This document shows, one piece after another, positions 19,056-28,053 of a stretch of DNA of 64,000 nt (within the stretch, counting starts at the first letter, position 1; every line of letters begins with the position of its first letter). The DNA lies in NCBI RefSeq assembly GCF_900117445.1, contig NZ_FPEJ01000001.1, positions 672,501 through 736,500 of the forward strand. Direction: 5' to 3'. The DNA is from Hyphomicrobium sp. NDB2Meth4. GTDB taxonomy: Bacteria > Pseudomonadota > Alphaproteobacteria > Rhizobiales > Hyphomicrobiaceae. The notes under the pieces are model-generated. The model was not told the origin of the DNA. It saw only the letters and a program-made list of their open reading frames with translations, and searched no databases. Position numbers and translations under genes: made by a program.

Positions 19056-19478
19056 TCAGTTGCCCACAGCTGCTTCGATTCGCGCCATGTCGTCATCGGA
19101 GAAGCCGAAGTGATGGCCCACCTCGTGCACCAGCACATGCGTGATGAGGTCGCCCAGCGTCTCGCCCGAGTTGGCCCACTCGTCGAGCAGCGGCCGCCGG
19201 TAGAGAAACACCATGTCCGGCTGCGGCGCGATATCGAGCAAGCTCTTCTTCTCTAGGCTAACGCCCTGATAGAGGCCGAGCAGATCGAACGCATCGTCGA
19301 TGTCGAGCGCGTCCAGCACTTCGTCGGTCGCAAAGTCCTCCACCCGGATGAGCAGGTCGCCGGCGGGCGCACGGAAGGCATCGGGCAGCCGCTCCCAAGC
19401 GATCAGCGCCATCTCCTCGAACGTCGCGAGGTCGGGGGCGGCAATGCCCTCCCAGTTCATTGCTGTTTGCATGGTCAT
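19056..19478 (-). CDS. small acidic metallopeptidase-family protein (zincin-like, HExxHxxG)
   Basis: This 140-residue acidic cytosolic protein has the motif HEVGHHFGFSDDDM near its C-terminus, the extended zinc-binding signature HExxHxxGxxD of small bacterial zincin-like proteins. The upstream block DMVFLYRRPLLDEWA and the helix TLGDLITHVLVHE are also family features. Activity has not been established for most members. The start ATG overlaps the stop of the methyltransferase gene by four bases (ATGA), which supports this start and co-translation. Confidence 0.85.
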   Translation of the reverse strand: MTMQTAMNWEGIAAPDLATFEEMALIAWERLPDAFRAPAGDLLIRVEDFATDEVLDALDIDDAFDLLGLYQGVSLEKKSLLDIAPQPDMVFLYRRPLLDEWANSGETLGDLITHVLVHEVGHHFGFSDDDMARIEAAVGN

Positions 19479-20272
19479 CCTGGTTTCTTCGCGACGATGA
19501 TGGCTTCCTGCAGCGTGAATACCAGCCCGCCGTCCTCCTCGCGCGGGCGCAGGAATGTACGTAGGAGGTCATCGTCGAACAGCATAGACCTCAGCACTTC
19601 CACCGTCTTGGGCGTACACCGCATGCGCTGCGCCCACGACTGGAACGGAATGTGCTGGTCGAGCAGTTCGGAGCTGGCAACCGTAAATCCGGATTGCTGC
19701 ATCAGTCCGTGCCATTCCTCCACCGTCAGCGCCCGCGCATGGCTCGGATCGCGCGTCTTCTCGTAGACGTTGAATGCCCGCGCTGCATTCATCACCTCGG
19801 CGGGTGTTGCGAGCGGCAGTATGGCCTCGTCGGGACTGACGTTGTCGACCAGTGCGACTGTCCCGCCCGGCCGCAGCACACGGTAGCTTTCGGCAACGAA
19901 CGCACCGGGGTCCGGGAAGTGATGCGCCGCCAGTCGGCACGTAACGAGGTCGAAGCTCGAATCATCGAAAGGCAGCTTGCTGGCATCCGCCTTCGCCGTC
20001 TCGACGTTGGAAAGCCCGCGCTCCGCCGCCAGCCTCGCAGTCTCCGCCAGCATCTCGTCGGTGATGTCCGAGGCAACGACGTGCGCGACGAGCGGGCCGA
20101 ACGCCAGCGCCGTATGGCCCGCGCCCGTCGCGATATCGAGCGCTCGCCACGTCGCCTGCGGAGCGACGACGTCCACAAGGCGCTGCAGGCTCGGCCCGCG
20201 CGCGTGCACAGCCGAGCTGGCATAGTCGGATGCGGAAACGCCGAACTGCTCTTGCACCAGCGATCGCTTCAT
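19475..20272 (-). CDS. class I SAM-dependent methyltransferase (UbiE-like)
   Basis: The 265-residue protein has the seven-strand methyltransferase fold: motif I ALDIATGAGHTALAF (about residues 44-58), an acidic residue at the end of strand 2 (VVASDITDEML), PFDDSSFDLVTCRLAAHHF as motif II, and VLRPGGTVALVD as motif III. The pattern is close to UbiE/Coq5-type small-molecule methyltransferases, but it is not the ubiquinone enzyme itself as far as can be judged. It overlaps the LysR gene upstream and the metallopeptidase gene downstream by four bases each. Confidence 0.88.
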   Translation of the reverse strand: MKRSLVQEQFGVSASDYASSAVHARGPSLQRLVDVVAPQATWRALDIATGAGHTALAFGPLVAHVVASDITDEMLAETARLAAERGLSNVETAKADASKLPFDDSSFDLVTCRLAAHHFPDPGAFVAESYRVLRPGGTVALVDNVSPDEAILPLATPAEVMNAARAFNVYEKTRDPSHARALTVEEWHGLMQQSGFTVASSELLDQHIPFQSWAQRMRCTPKTVEVLRSMLFDDDLLRTFLRPREEDGGLVFTLQEAIIVAKKPG

Positions 20273-21195
20273 GGACGCTCCATCTCAATCTGTTCCGCCG
20301 CGGCCGATGCCGCCTGCCGCCGCTCGCCGTAACGCGAGGCGAATTCCTGCCGCACGAACGCGGCGAACTCCTCGGCCACGGCCGAGCGTCCGCTGCGGTG
20401 AAAATGCATGTTGATGCAGAACGGCGGCAATTGCGGCAAACCGTCCGCCGCCTCCAGCACCGTGAGATCGGCCGGAACCGCAGACAGCAGCATGGGCGCG
20501 ATGGCCGTGTCGGCGTAGAGCGTGGCTTTGACGGCGTCGAGCACGGTTGCTTCGCACACCGGGCGCCAGTCCCGCCGAACCGCCGCCAGCGCCGCCAGCG
20601 CCGAGGCGCGAAACGCGCACGCTGGGCTGCCGAACGACACCGGCAGCGGCTGGCGCAAGTGCGCCTGGCCGCCCGGCGAGCCGACCCACACCAAGGGGTC
20701 GCGCAGCAGCAGCTCGGCTTTGTCGGGCGTGTCCGGCAGCGTCGACAGCGCGACGTCGAGTTCGCCCGCCTCGAGCGCCGCCAGAAGATCGACCGTGATG
20801 CCCGAGATCAGCGTCACGTGCACCCTCGGCCACGCCCTGTCGAACCGCTTGAGCACCGGCGGCAGGTTCGGCTCCACCACGTCGTGGGGTACGCCCACAC
20901 GCAGCTCGCCTTCGTAATGCGGCTTGCTCATCAATCCCCAAACCGCATCGTTCATGGTCAGCATCGATTGCGCGTGTGGCAGCAACCGCTCGCCCTCCGC
21001 AGACGTGCGCAGCGCGCGATTGCTACGGTCGAACAGCGCCACGCCGAACAGCTCTTCCAGCCGCTTCAACTGCTGGCTCACCGCCGCCTGCGTGAGATTG
21101 AGCAGATGCGCCGCCCGCGTCACGCTCCCCGTTTCCACCACCGCCACGAAGGCGCGCAGCAGGGCAACGTCGATATTTCGAGATAGGGCTGCCAT
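20269..21195 (-). CDS. LysR-family transcriptional regulator
   Basis: The 308-residue product from ATG 21195 (MAALSRNIDVALLRAF) has an N-terminal winged helix-turn-helix (VTRAAHLLNLTQAAVSQQLK, about residues 25-44) and a C-terminal ligand-binding domain of the LysR type. An in-frame ATG six codons upstream is possible. It is the first gene of a minus-strand operon with the methyltransferase and metallopeptidase, and it is divergent from the DUF1127 gene at 21302. A 21-bp palindrome sits between them, so it probably controls both directions. The inducer is unknown. Confidence 0.92.
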   Translation of the reverse strand: MAALSRNIDVALLRAFVAVVETGSVTRAAHLLNLTQAAVSQQLKRLEELFGVALFDRSNRALRTSAEGERLLPHAQSMLTMNDAVWGLMSKPHYEGELRVGVPHDVVEPNLPPVLKRFDRAWPRVHVTLISGITVDLLAALEAGELDVALSTLPDTPDKAELLLRDPLVWVGSPGGQAHLRQPLPVSFGSPACAFRASALAALAAVRRDWRPVCEATVLDAVKATLYADTAIAPMLLSAVPADLTVLEAADGLPQLPPFCINMHFHRSGRSAVAEEFAAFVRQEFASRYGERRQAASAAAEQIEMERP

Positions 21196-21230
21196 CACAA
21201 GCACCATAAGCAACCATGATGCGAAGCATA

Positions 21231-21251
21231 ATAAACATTCGATATGTTTAT
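21231..21251. promoter_or_regulatory. candidate LysR operator between divergent genes
   Basis: An 8-bp perfect inverted repeat (ATAAACAT / ATGTTTAT) surrounds TCGAT. It contains a T-N11-A pattern typical of LysR boxes and lies 36 bp upstream of the LysR start and 50 bp upstream of the DUF1127 start. Confidence 0.65.
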
Positions 21252-21301
21252 GGAAGTGGGCCCCCTAGATACGCCTTGCCAGCATCGTGGGAGGAGAATC
21301 G

Positions 21302-21532
21302 ATGGCAAAGGCAGACGAGGAAGGGAGCGGCATCAAGACCCTCTCCCGCCGTTCAGGGTCGGGCTTTGCAAAGCTGTTCAGGTTCGTCGAGCGCGCCAAT
21401 CAGGTGGCCCGCGAGCGGCGGGAGCTGATGCGTCTCGGCGACGCCGCGCTCAAGGACTTCGCGGTTTCACGCGCGGATGCTGTCGGCGAGGCCAGCCGCC
21501 CCTGGTGGGACCTGCCCACCGACCGCCAGTGA
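21302..21532 (+). CDS. DUF1127 (YjiS-like) small protein
   Basis: This is a 76-residue basic protein with the DUF1127 core around residues 28-60 (ERANQVARERRELMRLGD, then AALKDFAVSRADA), which follows the family pattern RxRxELxxLxDxxLxDIGLSRxxx. In other alphaproteobacteria, small DUF1127 proteins have been linked to RNA binding and phosphate or carbon regulation, but nothing specific can be said here. A strong GGGAGGAGA ribosome site precedes ATG 21302. It is divergent from a LysR gene and convergent with leuC. Confidence 0.88.
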   Translation: MAKADEEGSGIKTLSRRSGSGFAKLFRFVERANQVARERRELMRLGDAALKDFAVSRADAVGEASRPWWDLPTDRQ

Positions 21533-21580
21533 CCCGGAGAGCGCCGCGCAACGCTCAGCGCCTCCGGATGAAGGCGCGGA

Positions 21581-22996
21581 TTAGACCGCGCCGCCGTTCC
21601 ACGAGCGGATGTCGACGAAGTGCCCTTCCAGCGCCGCCGCTGCCGCCATCACCGGCGACAACAGATGCGTGCGCCCGAGGCGCCCCTGCCTGCCTTCGAA
21701 GTTGCGGTTCGACGTCGACGCACAGCGCTGTCCCGGCTTCAGCTGGTCCGGATTCATGCCGAGGCACATCGAGCATCCGGGCTCGCGCCACTCGAAGCCC
21801 GCATCCTTGAAGATCTTGTCGAGGCCTTCAGCTTCCGCCTGCGCTTTGACGAGGCCCGATCCGGGCACGATCATCGCGTAAGCGAGGCGATCGGAGATCT
21901 TCTTGCCCTCGACGATCTTCGCCACCGCGCGCAGATCCTCGATGCGCCCATTCGTGCACGAGCCGATCCACACCACGTCGAGTCCGACGTCGGTCATCCG
22001 CGTGCCGGGCTTCAAGCCCATGTAGTCGAGCGCGCGCTGCATGGAGGCGCGCTTGTTCTCGTTGTCGACCTTCGCCGGATCGGGAACGAGGCCGGCGATC
22101 GACACGACGTCTTCCGGACTAGTGCCCCAGGTGACGATCGGCGGCAGGCTGGCCGCATCGAGCTTCACCACGGAATCAAAGTGCGCGCCCGCGTCCGTCT
22201 GCAGCGTCTCCCAGTAGCGCATGGCGGCGTCCCACGCGCTTCCCTTCGGCGCCTTGGGGCGCCCCTTGATGAATTCGTACGTCTTCTCGTCCGGCGCGAT
22301 CATGCCGGCACGCGCGCCGCCCTCGATCGACATGTTGCAGACGGTCATGCGCCCTTCCATCGACAGCGAGCGAATGGCTTCACCCGCGTACTCGATGACG
22401 TGGCCGGTGCCGCCGGCGGTGCCGATCTCGCCGATGATGGCAAGGATGATGTCCTTGGCGCCGACGCCGGCCGGCAGCTTGCCGTCGACGGAGACGAGCA
22501 TGTTCTTCGCTTTGCGCTGGATCAGCGTCTGCGTGGCGAGCACATGCTCGACCTCCGACGTGCCGATGCCGTGCGCCAGCGCGCCGAAGGCGCCATGCGT
22601 CGAGGTATGGCTGTCACCGCATACGATCGTCGTGCCCGGCAGCGTGAAGCCCTGCTCGGGGCCAACGACGTGGACGATGCCCTGCCGCTTATCGAGCTCG
22701 TTGAAGTATTCGACGCCGAAGTCGCGCGCGTTCTGCGCCAGCGTCTCGACCTGGATGCGGCTGTCCTCGTCGTCGATGCCCTTGGTGCGATCCGATGTCG
22801 GCACGTTGTGGTCGACGACGGCCAGCGTCTTCTCCGGAGCGCGCACTTTGCGGCCCGTCATGCGCAGGCCCTCGAACGCCTGCGGGCTCGTCACCTCGTG
22901 GACAAGGTGGCGATCGATGTAGAGCAGGCAGGTGCCGTCGTCCTGACGCTCGACCACGTGATCGTCGAAGATCTTGTCATAGAGTGTTTTAGCCAT
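21581..22996 (-). CDS. leuC: 3-isopropylmalate dehydratase large subunit LeuC
   Basis: LeuC and LeuD together isomerise 2-isopropylmalate to 3-isopropylmalate in leucine synthesis. The protein is aconitase-like, with the 4Fe-4S ligands seen as [12 protein letters not shown] and GCSMCLGMN, and with the [26 protein letters not shown] block. ATG 22996 ([10 protein letters not shown]) matches the usual start and gives 471 residues; an upstream in-frame ATG would add 15 basic residues. leuD is not adjacent but lies 40 kb away at the right end of the window, and leuB lies in between. Confidence 0.96.
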   Translation of the reverse strand: MAKTLYDKIFDDHVVERQDDGTCLLYIDRHLVHEVTSPQAFEGLRMTGRKVRAPEKTLAVVDHNVPTSDRTKGIDDEDSRIQVETLAQNARDFGVEYFNELDKRQGIVHVVGPEQGFTLPGTTIVCGDSHTSTHGAFGALAHGIGTSEVEHVLATQTLIQRKAKNMLVSVDGKLPAGVGAKDIILAIIGEIGTAGGTGHVIEYAGEAIRSLSMEGRMTVCNMSIEGGARAGMIAPDEKTYEFIKGRPKAPKGSAWDAAMRYWETLQTDAGAHFDSVVKLDAASLPPIVTWGTSPEDVVSIAGLVPDPAKVDNENKRASMQRALDYMGLKPGTRMTDVGLDVVWIGSCTNGRIEDLRAVAKIVEGKKISDRLAYAMIVPGSGLVKAQAEAEGLDKIFKDAGFEWREPGCSMCLGMNPDQLKPGQRCASTSNRNFEGRQGRLGRTHLLSPVMAAAAALEGHFVDIRSWNGGAV

Positions 22997-23168
22997 GCCG
23001 CGTCTCTTGTTTCGATAGGCCTTACCGGCCAGCCTGGGCAACGCAAAGAGCCGCCCTGATGCCGCGGTCGTCCGCGCACGAGGGTGGAGGTTTTCGCTTC
23101 TTAGCCGCCGATGCTGAAGAAACCGCCCGTTAGATAGCGTCTTGCCGCGCCGGCTGCAAACCCCCCGT

Positions 23169-23256
23169 AGTGTCGGCGCGCCCTGGGGGGGACGCCAGGC
23201 GGTTGGATCGTCGGGAGACGCCCGAGGACGACGGGATTACAGGGCGCGCCGACACT
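23169..23256. repeat. 17-bp perfect inverted repeat with nested hairpin
   Basis: The arms at 23169-23185 (AGTGTCGGCGCGCCCTG) and 23240-23256 are exact reverse complements, separated by 54 nt. The spacer holds a smaller hairpin, TCGGG-agacg-CCCGA. No transposase or T-run is present, so it is neither an insertion sequence nor an obvious terminator. Confidence 0.75.
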
Positions 23257-23264
23257 CAACGTCA

Positions 23265-23329
23265 CCCCGACCAGGTCGGGGCCTGCGCCAGCTTCAAGGT
23301 GCCAAGGGCGCCCGCGCCTTTTGGCGCGG
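23265..23329. repeat. two further hairpins next to the inverted repeat
   Basis: CCCCGAC-CAG-GTCGGGG spans 23265-23281, and CCGCGCC-TTTT-GGCGCGG spans 23312-23329. With the larger repeat they form a run of three stem-loops. Confidence 0.65.
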
Positions 23330-23393
23330 CCTTCAACTTGCGCGACGGTAGCCGCGGAACAAGCCTCGCTCAGCTCGTGTCAGGCAAGAAAAA

Positions 23394-24284
23394 TCAGAAC
23401 TTCCACTGCCGCGCCTGGGCGACCATGAAGTCGCGCAGCACCTGCACCTTCTTGGAGGCCTTCAACTCCTCCGGGTAGACGAACAGGATCGGCAGCGTCG
23501 GCGGCTCGATCTCCGTCAGCACCGGCACCAGGTCCCCCTCGTTCTCGGTCATGTAGTCGGGGATCATGCCGATCCCGATGCCCGCCCGGATGGCGATGCG
23601 CAACGCCATCACGCTGTTCGCCCTGAAGGCCGGCTCGCGCGGACCTCGGCCATCGCGGCCGGCGGTCTCGATCCAAGAAATGGCCGTGAGATGCTGTGCC
23701 GGCTGCCCGCTGTACGAGACGATGCTGTGTCCATCCAGCTCATCCAACGTCTTCGGCGCACCGAACCGGCGAACGTATTGCGTTGAGGCGAACGCCCGCA
23801 CCCGGCTGGTGAACAGCATGCGCCGGATGAGATCCGACTGCGGCGGCTCCCTTGTCCAGATGGCGACATCCGCCGCACGCATGCCGATATCGAGCTGGTC
23901 GTCGTTGAGATGCAGCTCGATGCGGATTTCCGGATAGAGATCGTGAAACTCGCGCAGCCGCGGCGTCAGCCACATCGTGCCGAAGCCCACCGGCGCCGTG
24001 ATGCGCAATTCGCCTGATGGCTTCGACGTCGTATCCGACAGTAGCGTCTCGGCTGTGTGCAGCCGATTGATCACGTCGGAGGTGGTGCGATGCAGAAGCT
24101 CGCCCTGCTCGGTGAGCACGAGCCCGCGCGCATGGCGATGGAACAGCGTCACCTTCAGGTCGCGTTCCAGCGCCGAGACTTGACGGCTCACAGCCGACTG
24201 GCTCATGTGCAAAGCATCACCAGCGTGCGTGAAGCTCCCTGCCTCTGCCGCTGCGTGAAAGATCCTGAGCTTGTCCCAGTCCAT
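23394..24284 (-). CDS. LysR-family transcriptional regulator
   Basis: The 296-residue protein begins MDWDKLRIFHAAAEAGSFTH, with the winged helix-turn-helix at about residues 18-40 (AGDALHMSQSAVSRQVSALE). The C-terminal periplasmic-binding-like effector domain contains GELRITAPVGFGTMWL and RAGIGIGMIPDYM. The start sequence and overall pattern resemble the LysR regulators often found near trxB in Hyphomicrobiales; here trxB is about 1.4 kb away on the same strand. The regulated genes are unknown. It is divergent from the exported SMP-30-like gene, which is a plausible target. Confidence 0.92.
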   Translation of the reverse strand: MDWDKLRIFHAAAEAGSFTHAGDALHMSQSAVSRQVSALERDLKVTLFHRHARGLVLTEQGELLHRTTSDVINRLHTAETLLSDTTSKPSGELRITAPVGFGTMWLTPRLREFHDLYPEIRIELHLNDDQLDIGMRAADVAIWTREPPQSDLIRRMLFTSRVRAFASTQYVRRFGAPKTLDELDGHSIVSYSGQPAQHLTAISWIETAGRDGRGPREPAFRANSVMALRIAIRAGIGIGMIPDYMTENEGDLVPVLTEIEPPTLPILFVYPEELKASKKVQVLRDFMVAQARQWKF

Positions 24285-24463
24285 GGGTCGGGCACCGCGT
24301 CCTGGCCGAGCATCCCTGCCCTGAACGAAGAGGCTTCAGGACGGCCGCATCGACATTGTTGCGGTGCAACTTAGACCAGCGTTGGACGCATGGGTAGGGT
24401 GACGCGGTCGCGCAGCCTATATAGCAACAGCAACTCAAACAACGAACTCTAGGAGGTGTCGCG

Positions 24464-25333
24464 ATGAAGTCGATCGGTGCAGCCATGGCTCTTCTGCTTG
24501 CCAGCGGAGCAGCGCTTGCGGGGGCAGTCGCAGAACCCGCCAAGCTCTGGGAGACGCCGGGCTTCAAGACACCGGAATCGGTATTGCCGGTCCCTGCCGA
24601 AGGCTTCGCCTACGTCAGCAACGTCGCCGGCCAGCCCACCGATAAGGACGGCAACGGCTTCATTTCAAAGCTTTCGCTCGCCGACGGTAAGATCATCGCA
24701 CTCGAATGGGCCAAAGGTCTCGATGCGCCGAAGGGCATGGCGCTGTCCGGTGGCAAGCTCTACACCGCCGACATCGACAAGCTGGTCGAGATCGATCCCG
24801 CCAGCGGCAAGATCCTCGCCAAGTTCGAGGCGCCCGGCGCCACGTTCCTCAACGACGTCGTCGCCGACAAGGACGGCAGCGTTTACATCTCGGATTCCAA
24901 CACCAGCACCATTTGGCGCCTGGCCGGCGGCAAGCTGGAGAAGTGGCTCGAAGGGCCCGAGCTGAAATTCCCCAACGGCCTCACGATTGACGGTGACAAG
25001 CTGATCGTCGCCGCGTGGGGCGCTCCCGGCACCTCGGCCCCGAAGTCCGAGCCCGCCAACCTCATCTCGGTCGCTCTCGCCGACAAGAAGGTGTCGAACC
25101 TCGGCGACGGCGCACCCGTCGGCAACCTCGACGGCATCGAAGCCGACGGCGATGATTTCATCGTCTCGGACTGGGTCGCAGGCAAAGTGTTCCGCATCGC
25201 GCGGTCCGGCAAAGCCGACGAGATCCTTGCTCTCAAGCAGGGCACCGCCGACATCGGCTACGTCGCTTCCGACAAGCTGCTGCTCATCCCGCTGATGATG
25301 GAAGACAAGGTCGCGGCCTATAAGGTCGAATAA
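24464..25333 (+). CDS. exported SMP-30/gluconolactonase-like beta-propeller protein
   Basis: The 289-residue product has a signal peptide (MKSIGAAMALLLASGAALAG) and then repeated propeller blades with motifs such as GLDAPKGMALSGGKLYTADI, FLNDVVADKDGSVYISDSNT and FPNGLTIDGDKLIVAAWG. These match the SMP-30/LRE-like lactonase superfamily, whose members often bind a divalent metal. The actual substrate, if any, is not known. An AGGAGGT ribosome site lies 8 nt before ATG 24464. It is divergent from the LysR gene and is followed by a hairpin shared with the gene on the other strand. Confidence 0.82.
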   Translation: MKSIGAAMALLLASGAALAGAVAEPAKLWETPGFKTPESVLPVPAEGFAYVSNVAGQPTDKDGNGFISKLSLADGKIIALEWAKGLDAPKGMALSGGKLYTADIDKLVEIDPASGKILAKFEAPGATFLNDVVADKDGSVYISDSNTSTIWRLAGGKLEKWLEGPELKFPNGLTIDGDKLIVAAWGAPGTSAPKSEPANLISVALADKKVSNLGDGAPVGNLDGIEADGDDFIVSDWVAGKVFRIARSGKADEILALKQGTADIGYVASDKLLLIPLMMEDKVAAYKVE

Positions 25334-25340
25334 ACGAAAA

Positions 25341-25367
25341 GCGCGGCCTGCTGGAAGCGGGCCGCGC
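25341..25367 (-). terminator. intrinsic terminator for the minus-strand gene at 25391
   Basis: A GCGCGGCC / GGCCGCGC stem has a loop of 11 nt. Read on the minus strand it is followed by TTTTCGTTT. It may act in both directions between two convergent genes. Confidence 0.75.
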
Positions 25368-25390
25368 ATTCAAACGATTGCGAATGAAGG

Positions 25391-25639
25391 CTATTGCCCG
25401 TCAGAACCCTCGTGCGTGTCGGTGCCGATCACCGTCATCATCGGCCCAATGACGAGATCACTCGCCGGCGAATCCTCGCTCGGCAGATTGCACGCGTTCG
25501 AAACCGCATCGAAGGTTCCGTTCTTGGCCGCGCATTTGGCGGCAAGATCATGTGCTGTTGCGTCCATCTCGTTGGCGGATGCGGCGCCGGCGGCGAGCAC
25601 CAGCACAGCGGACACGGCAACACACTTCAGGAAAGTCAT
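25391..25639 (-). CDS. small secreted hypothetical protein
   Basis: This 82-residue protein has a clear signal peptide (MTFLKCVAVSAVLVLAAGAA, cleavage near SANE). The mature part of about 60 residues is acidic and has two cysteines (AAKCAAKNGTFDAVSNACNLP) that could form a disulfide. No family was recognised. It is separated from trxB by 75 nt and is followed by a terminator hairpin, so it may be its own transcript or the start of nothing further. A periplasmic location is inferred from the signal peptide. Confidence 0.7.
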   Translation of the reverse strand: MTFLKCVAVSAVLVLAAGAASANEMDATAHDLAAKCAAKNGTFDAVSNACNLPSEDSPASDLVIGPMMTVIGTDTHEGSDGQ

Positions 25640-25714
25640 GGCGTCCCCCAGTGATTCGCTTTTGGAGGGCGCCTCTATTCAACGGCTTGACGTCAATCTT
25701 GTGACCTTCGCCGA

Positions 25715-26767
<1,053 letters not shown>

Positions 26768-26882
26768 TCAATGCGCCGGAATGGGCTCGCTGGGGACGCT
26801 TCGCGCCCTCCACTTTCGTCCCTTCAGCCTGCAGCTGGCCGGACACACGTTGTCCCGAATGGCCATGCTACGTTAGCTTGCA

Positions 26883-28022
26883 ATGGGGGAGCCCGGAGAC
26901 CGGGCCAGGGACGGGGTTTGCGTTATGGCGGAAGTACGGGAGCGACTGATCACGCGGGCGTTCGGCGCCTTCGACAAGGCATGGACGAGCGTCTGCTGGC
27001 CGCTCATCGGCGTCCTCAACTTCATCTTCCGCCCTGACCATCAGACTGGAGACGTCGCCATCTGGCGCGTCATAGCTTGGCTCGCCGCCAACACCGCCGT
27101 TCTCTATTTCGCCGTCGCCGGACTCAATACCCAGCCTCTGTTCTGGTCGCTGTCGCTGTTCCTCATCATTCACATCCTCATCATCGCCTCCAGCCTGCGC
27201 ATCATGTACGAGGAAAAGCGCGTGATGGAGGGCTCGCTCGCCGCCGACAAGATGACATTCTCGGCGCTCGATGCAGTCAACAACGTGCCGATCCTCGCCT
27301 CCTCGACCGCCTTCTATATTTTAGGCGTCGCGGCGCTCATCCAGACCGTCGAGCACACCGGGCTAGCCCAGATCCTCCGTCATCGCCCTAGCCTGCCGAG
27401 CGAATACGGCGAATACCTCGCCTGCGTCGTCAACGAGATTCCAATCGTCAACACGCTGCTCAACGCGTGGGCCAATCTCGTCAACTACTCCGATAACCTC
27501 AGCGCGCAGATCGTCTACAACGGCTGGACCGGAAACGCCGTGCGCATCGCCATCGTCGTCACGCTGTCGATCATCGTCGTGCGTACGCTGTTGCTGCGTT
27601 TCCAGCAGTGGAGCCATCAAATCTCGATGGCGCATGCGCTGGAGAACGGCACCGTCAGCCCCGACAGCGTCAAGAAGCGCCTCGTGCGCGTACCGACCAC
27701 GCTCAACAACCGCCTGATGCGCTCTGCGCTGACCCACCCCGATACGGCTGTGCGTCGCCGCGCGCTCGCCGCCATGGCTCGTCTTGAGGTACCCAACTTC
27801 GCGCGCGAATTCCTCGAGAGCATCGGCCAGCACATCGAGCGTGATTTAGGTCTCGCCCATATCCGCGAAACGCTGGCGACGATGAATGCTTCTGCACGCG
27901 AAAGCATGGCCGGCGAGCTGACAGCCGTTATCGAAAAGCAGATGATGACGATCAAGGATGCCATCGACATGCAGACCAAGCAGCGCCTCGACGAACTGCG
28001 CTCGATGCTGAAGCGTGCGTAG
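26883..28022 (+). CDS. polytopic membrane protein of unknown function
   Basis: No family was recognised for this protein of up to 379 residues. Hydrophobic segments suggest four to five membrane spans: WRVIAWLAANTAVLYFAVAG, LSLFLIIHILIIAS, ILASSTAFYILGVAALIQ and RIAIVVTLSIIVVRTLLLRF, plus a weaker first one. The C-terminal 140 residues are soluble and helical, with heptad-like Leu/Met spacing, and end in a basic stretch. Met15 (ATG 26925, preceded by a GGGACGGGG stretch) is an alternative start. It is probably co-transcribed with the MFS transporter gene, which begins 31 nt later. Confidence 0.7.
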   Translation: MGEPGDRARDGVCVMAEVRERLITRAFGAFDKAWTSVCWPLIGVLNFIFRPDHQTGDVAIWRVIAWLAANTAVLYFAVAGLNTQPLFWSLSLFLIIHILIIASSLRIMYEEKRVMEGSLAADKMTFSALDAVNNVPILASSTAFYILGVAALIQTVEHTGLAQILRHRPSLPSEYGEYLACVVNEIPIVNTLLNAWANLVNYSDNLSAQIVYNGWTGNAVRIAIVVTLSIIVVRTLLLRFQQWSHQISMAHALENGTVSPDSVKKRLVRVPTTLNNRLMRSALTHPDTAVRRRALAAMARLEVPNFAREFLESIGQHIERDLGLAHIRETLATMNASARESMAGELTAVIEKQMMTIKDAIDMQTKQRLDELRSMLKRA

Positions 28023-28053
28023 CGACGCACAGCCAATAGGAGGACATCGGAGG

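Larger units (their letters stand above)
22997..23393. other. gene-free stretch with a cluster of GC-rich hairpins
   Basis: No credible gene is seen between leuC and the LysR gene. The right two thirds is packed with inverted repeats, listed separately. The leuC promoter and 5' leader must lie in the left part, but I could not place the promoter or a leucine-rich leader peptide. Confidence 0.6.

Noticed and set aside
21620-23059. 479-codon open frame antisense to leuC
   Set aside because: leuC is unmistakable on the other strand. The antisense translation has no domain and skewed composition.
28015-28053. Earlier start for the MFS transporter, overlapping the previous gene
   Set aside because: A strong AGGAGG sits ahead of ATG 28054, and the extra residues do not resemble the family start.
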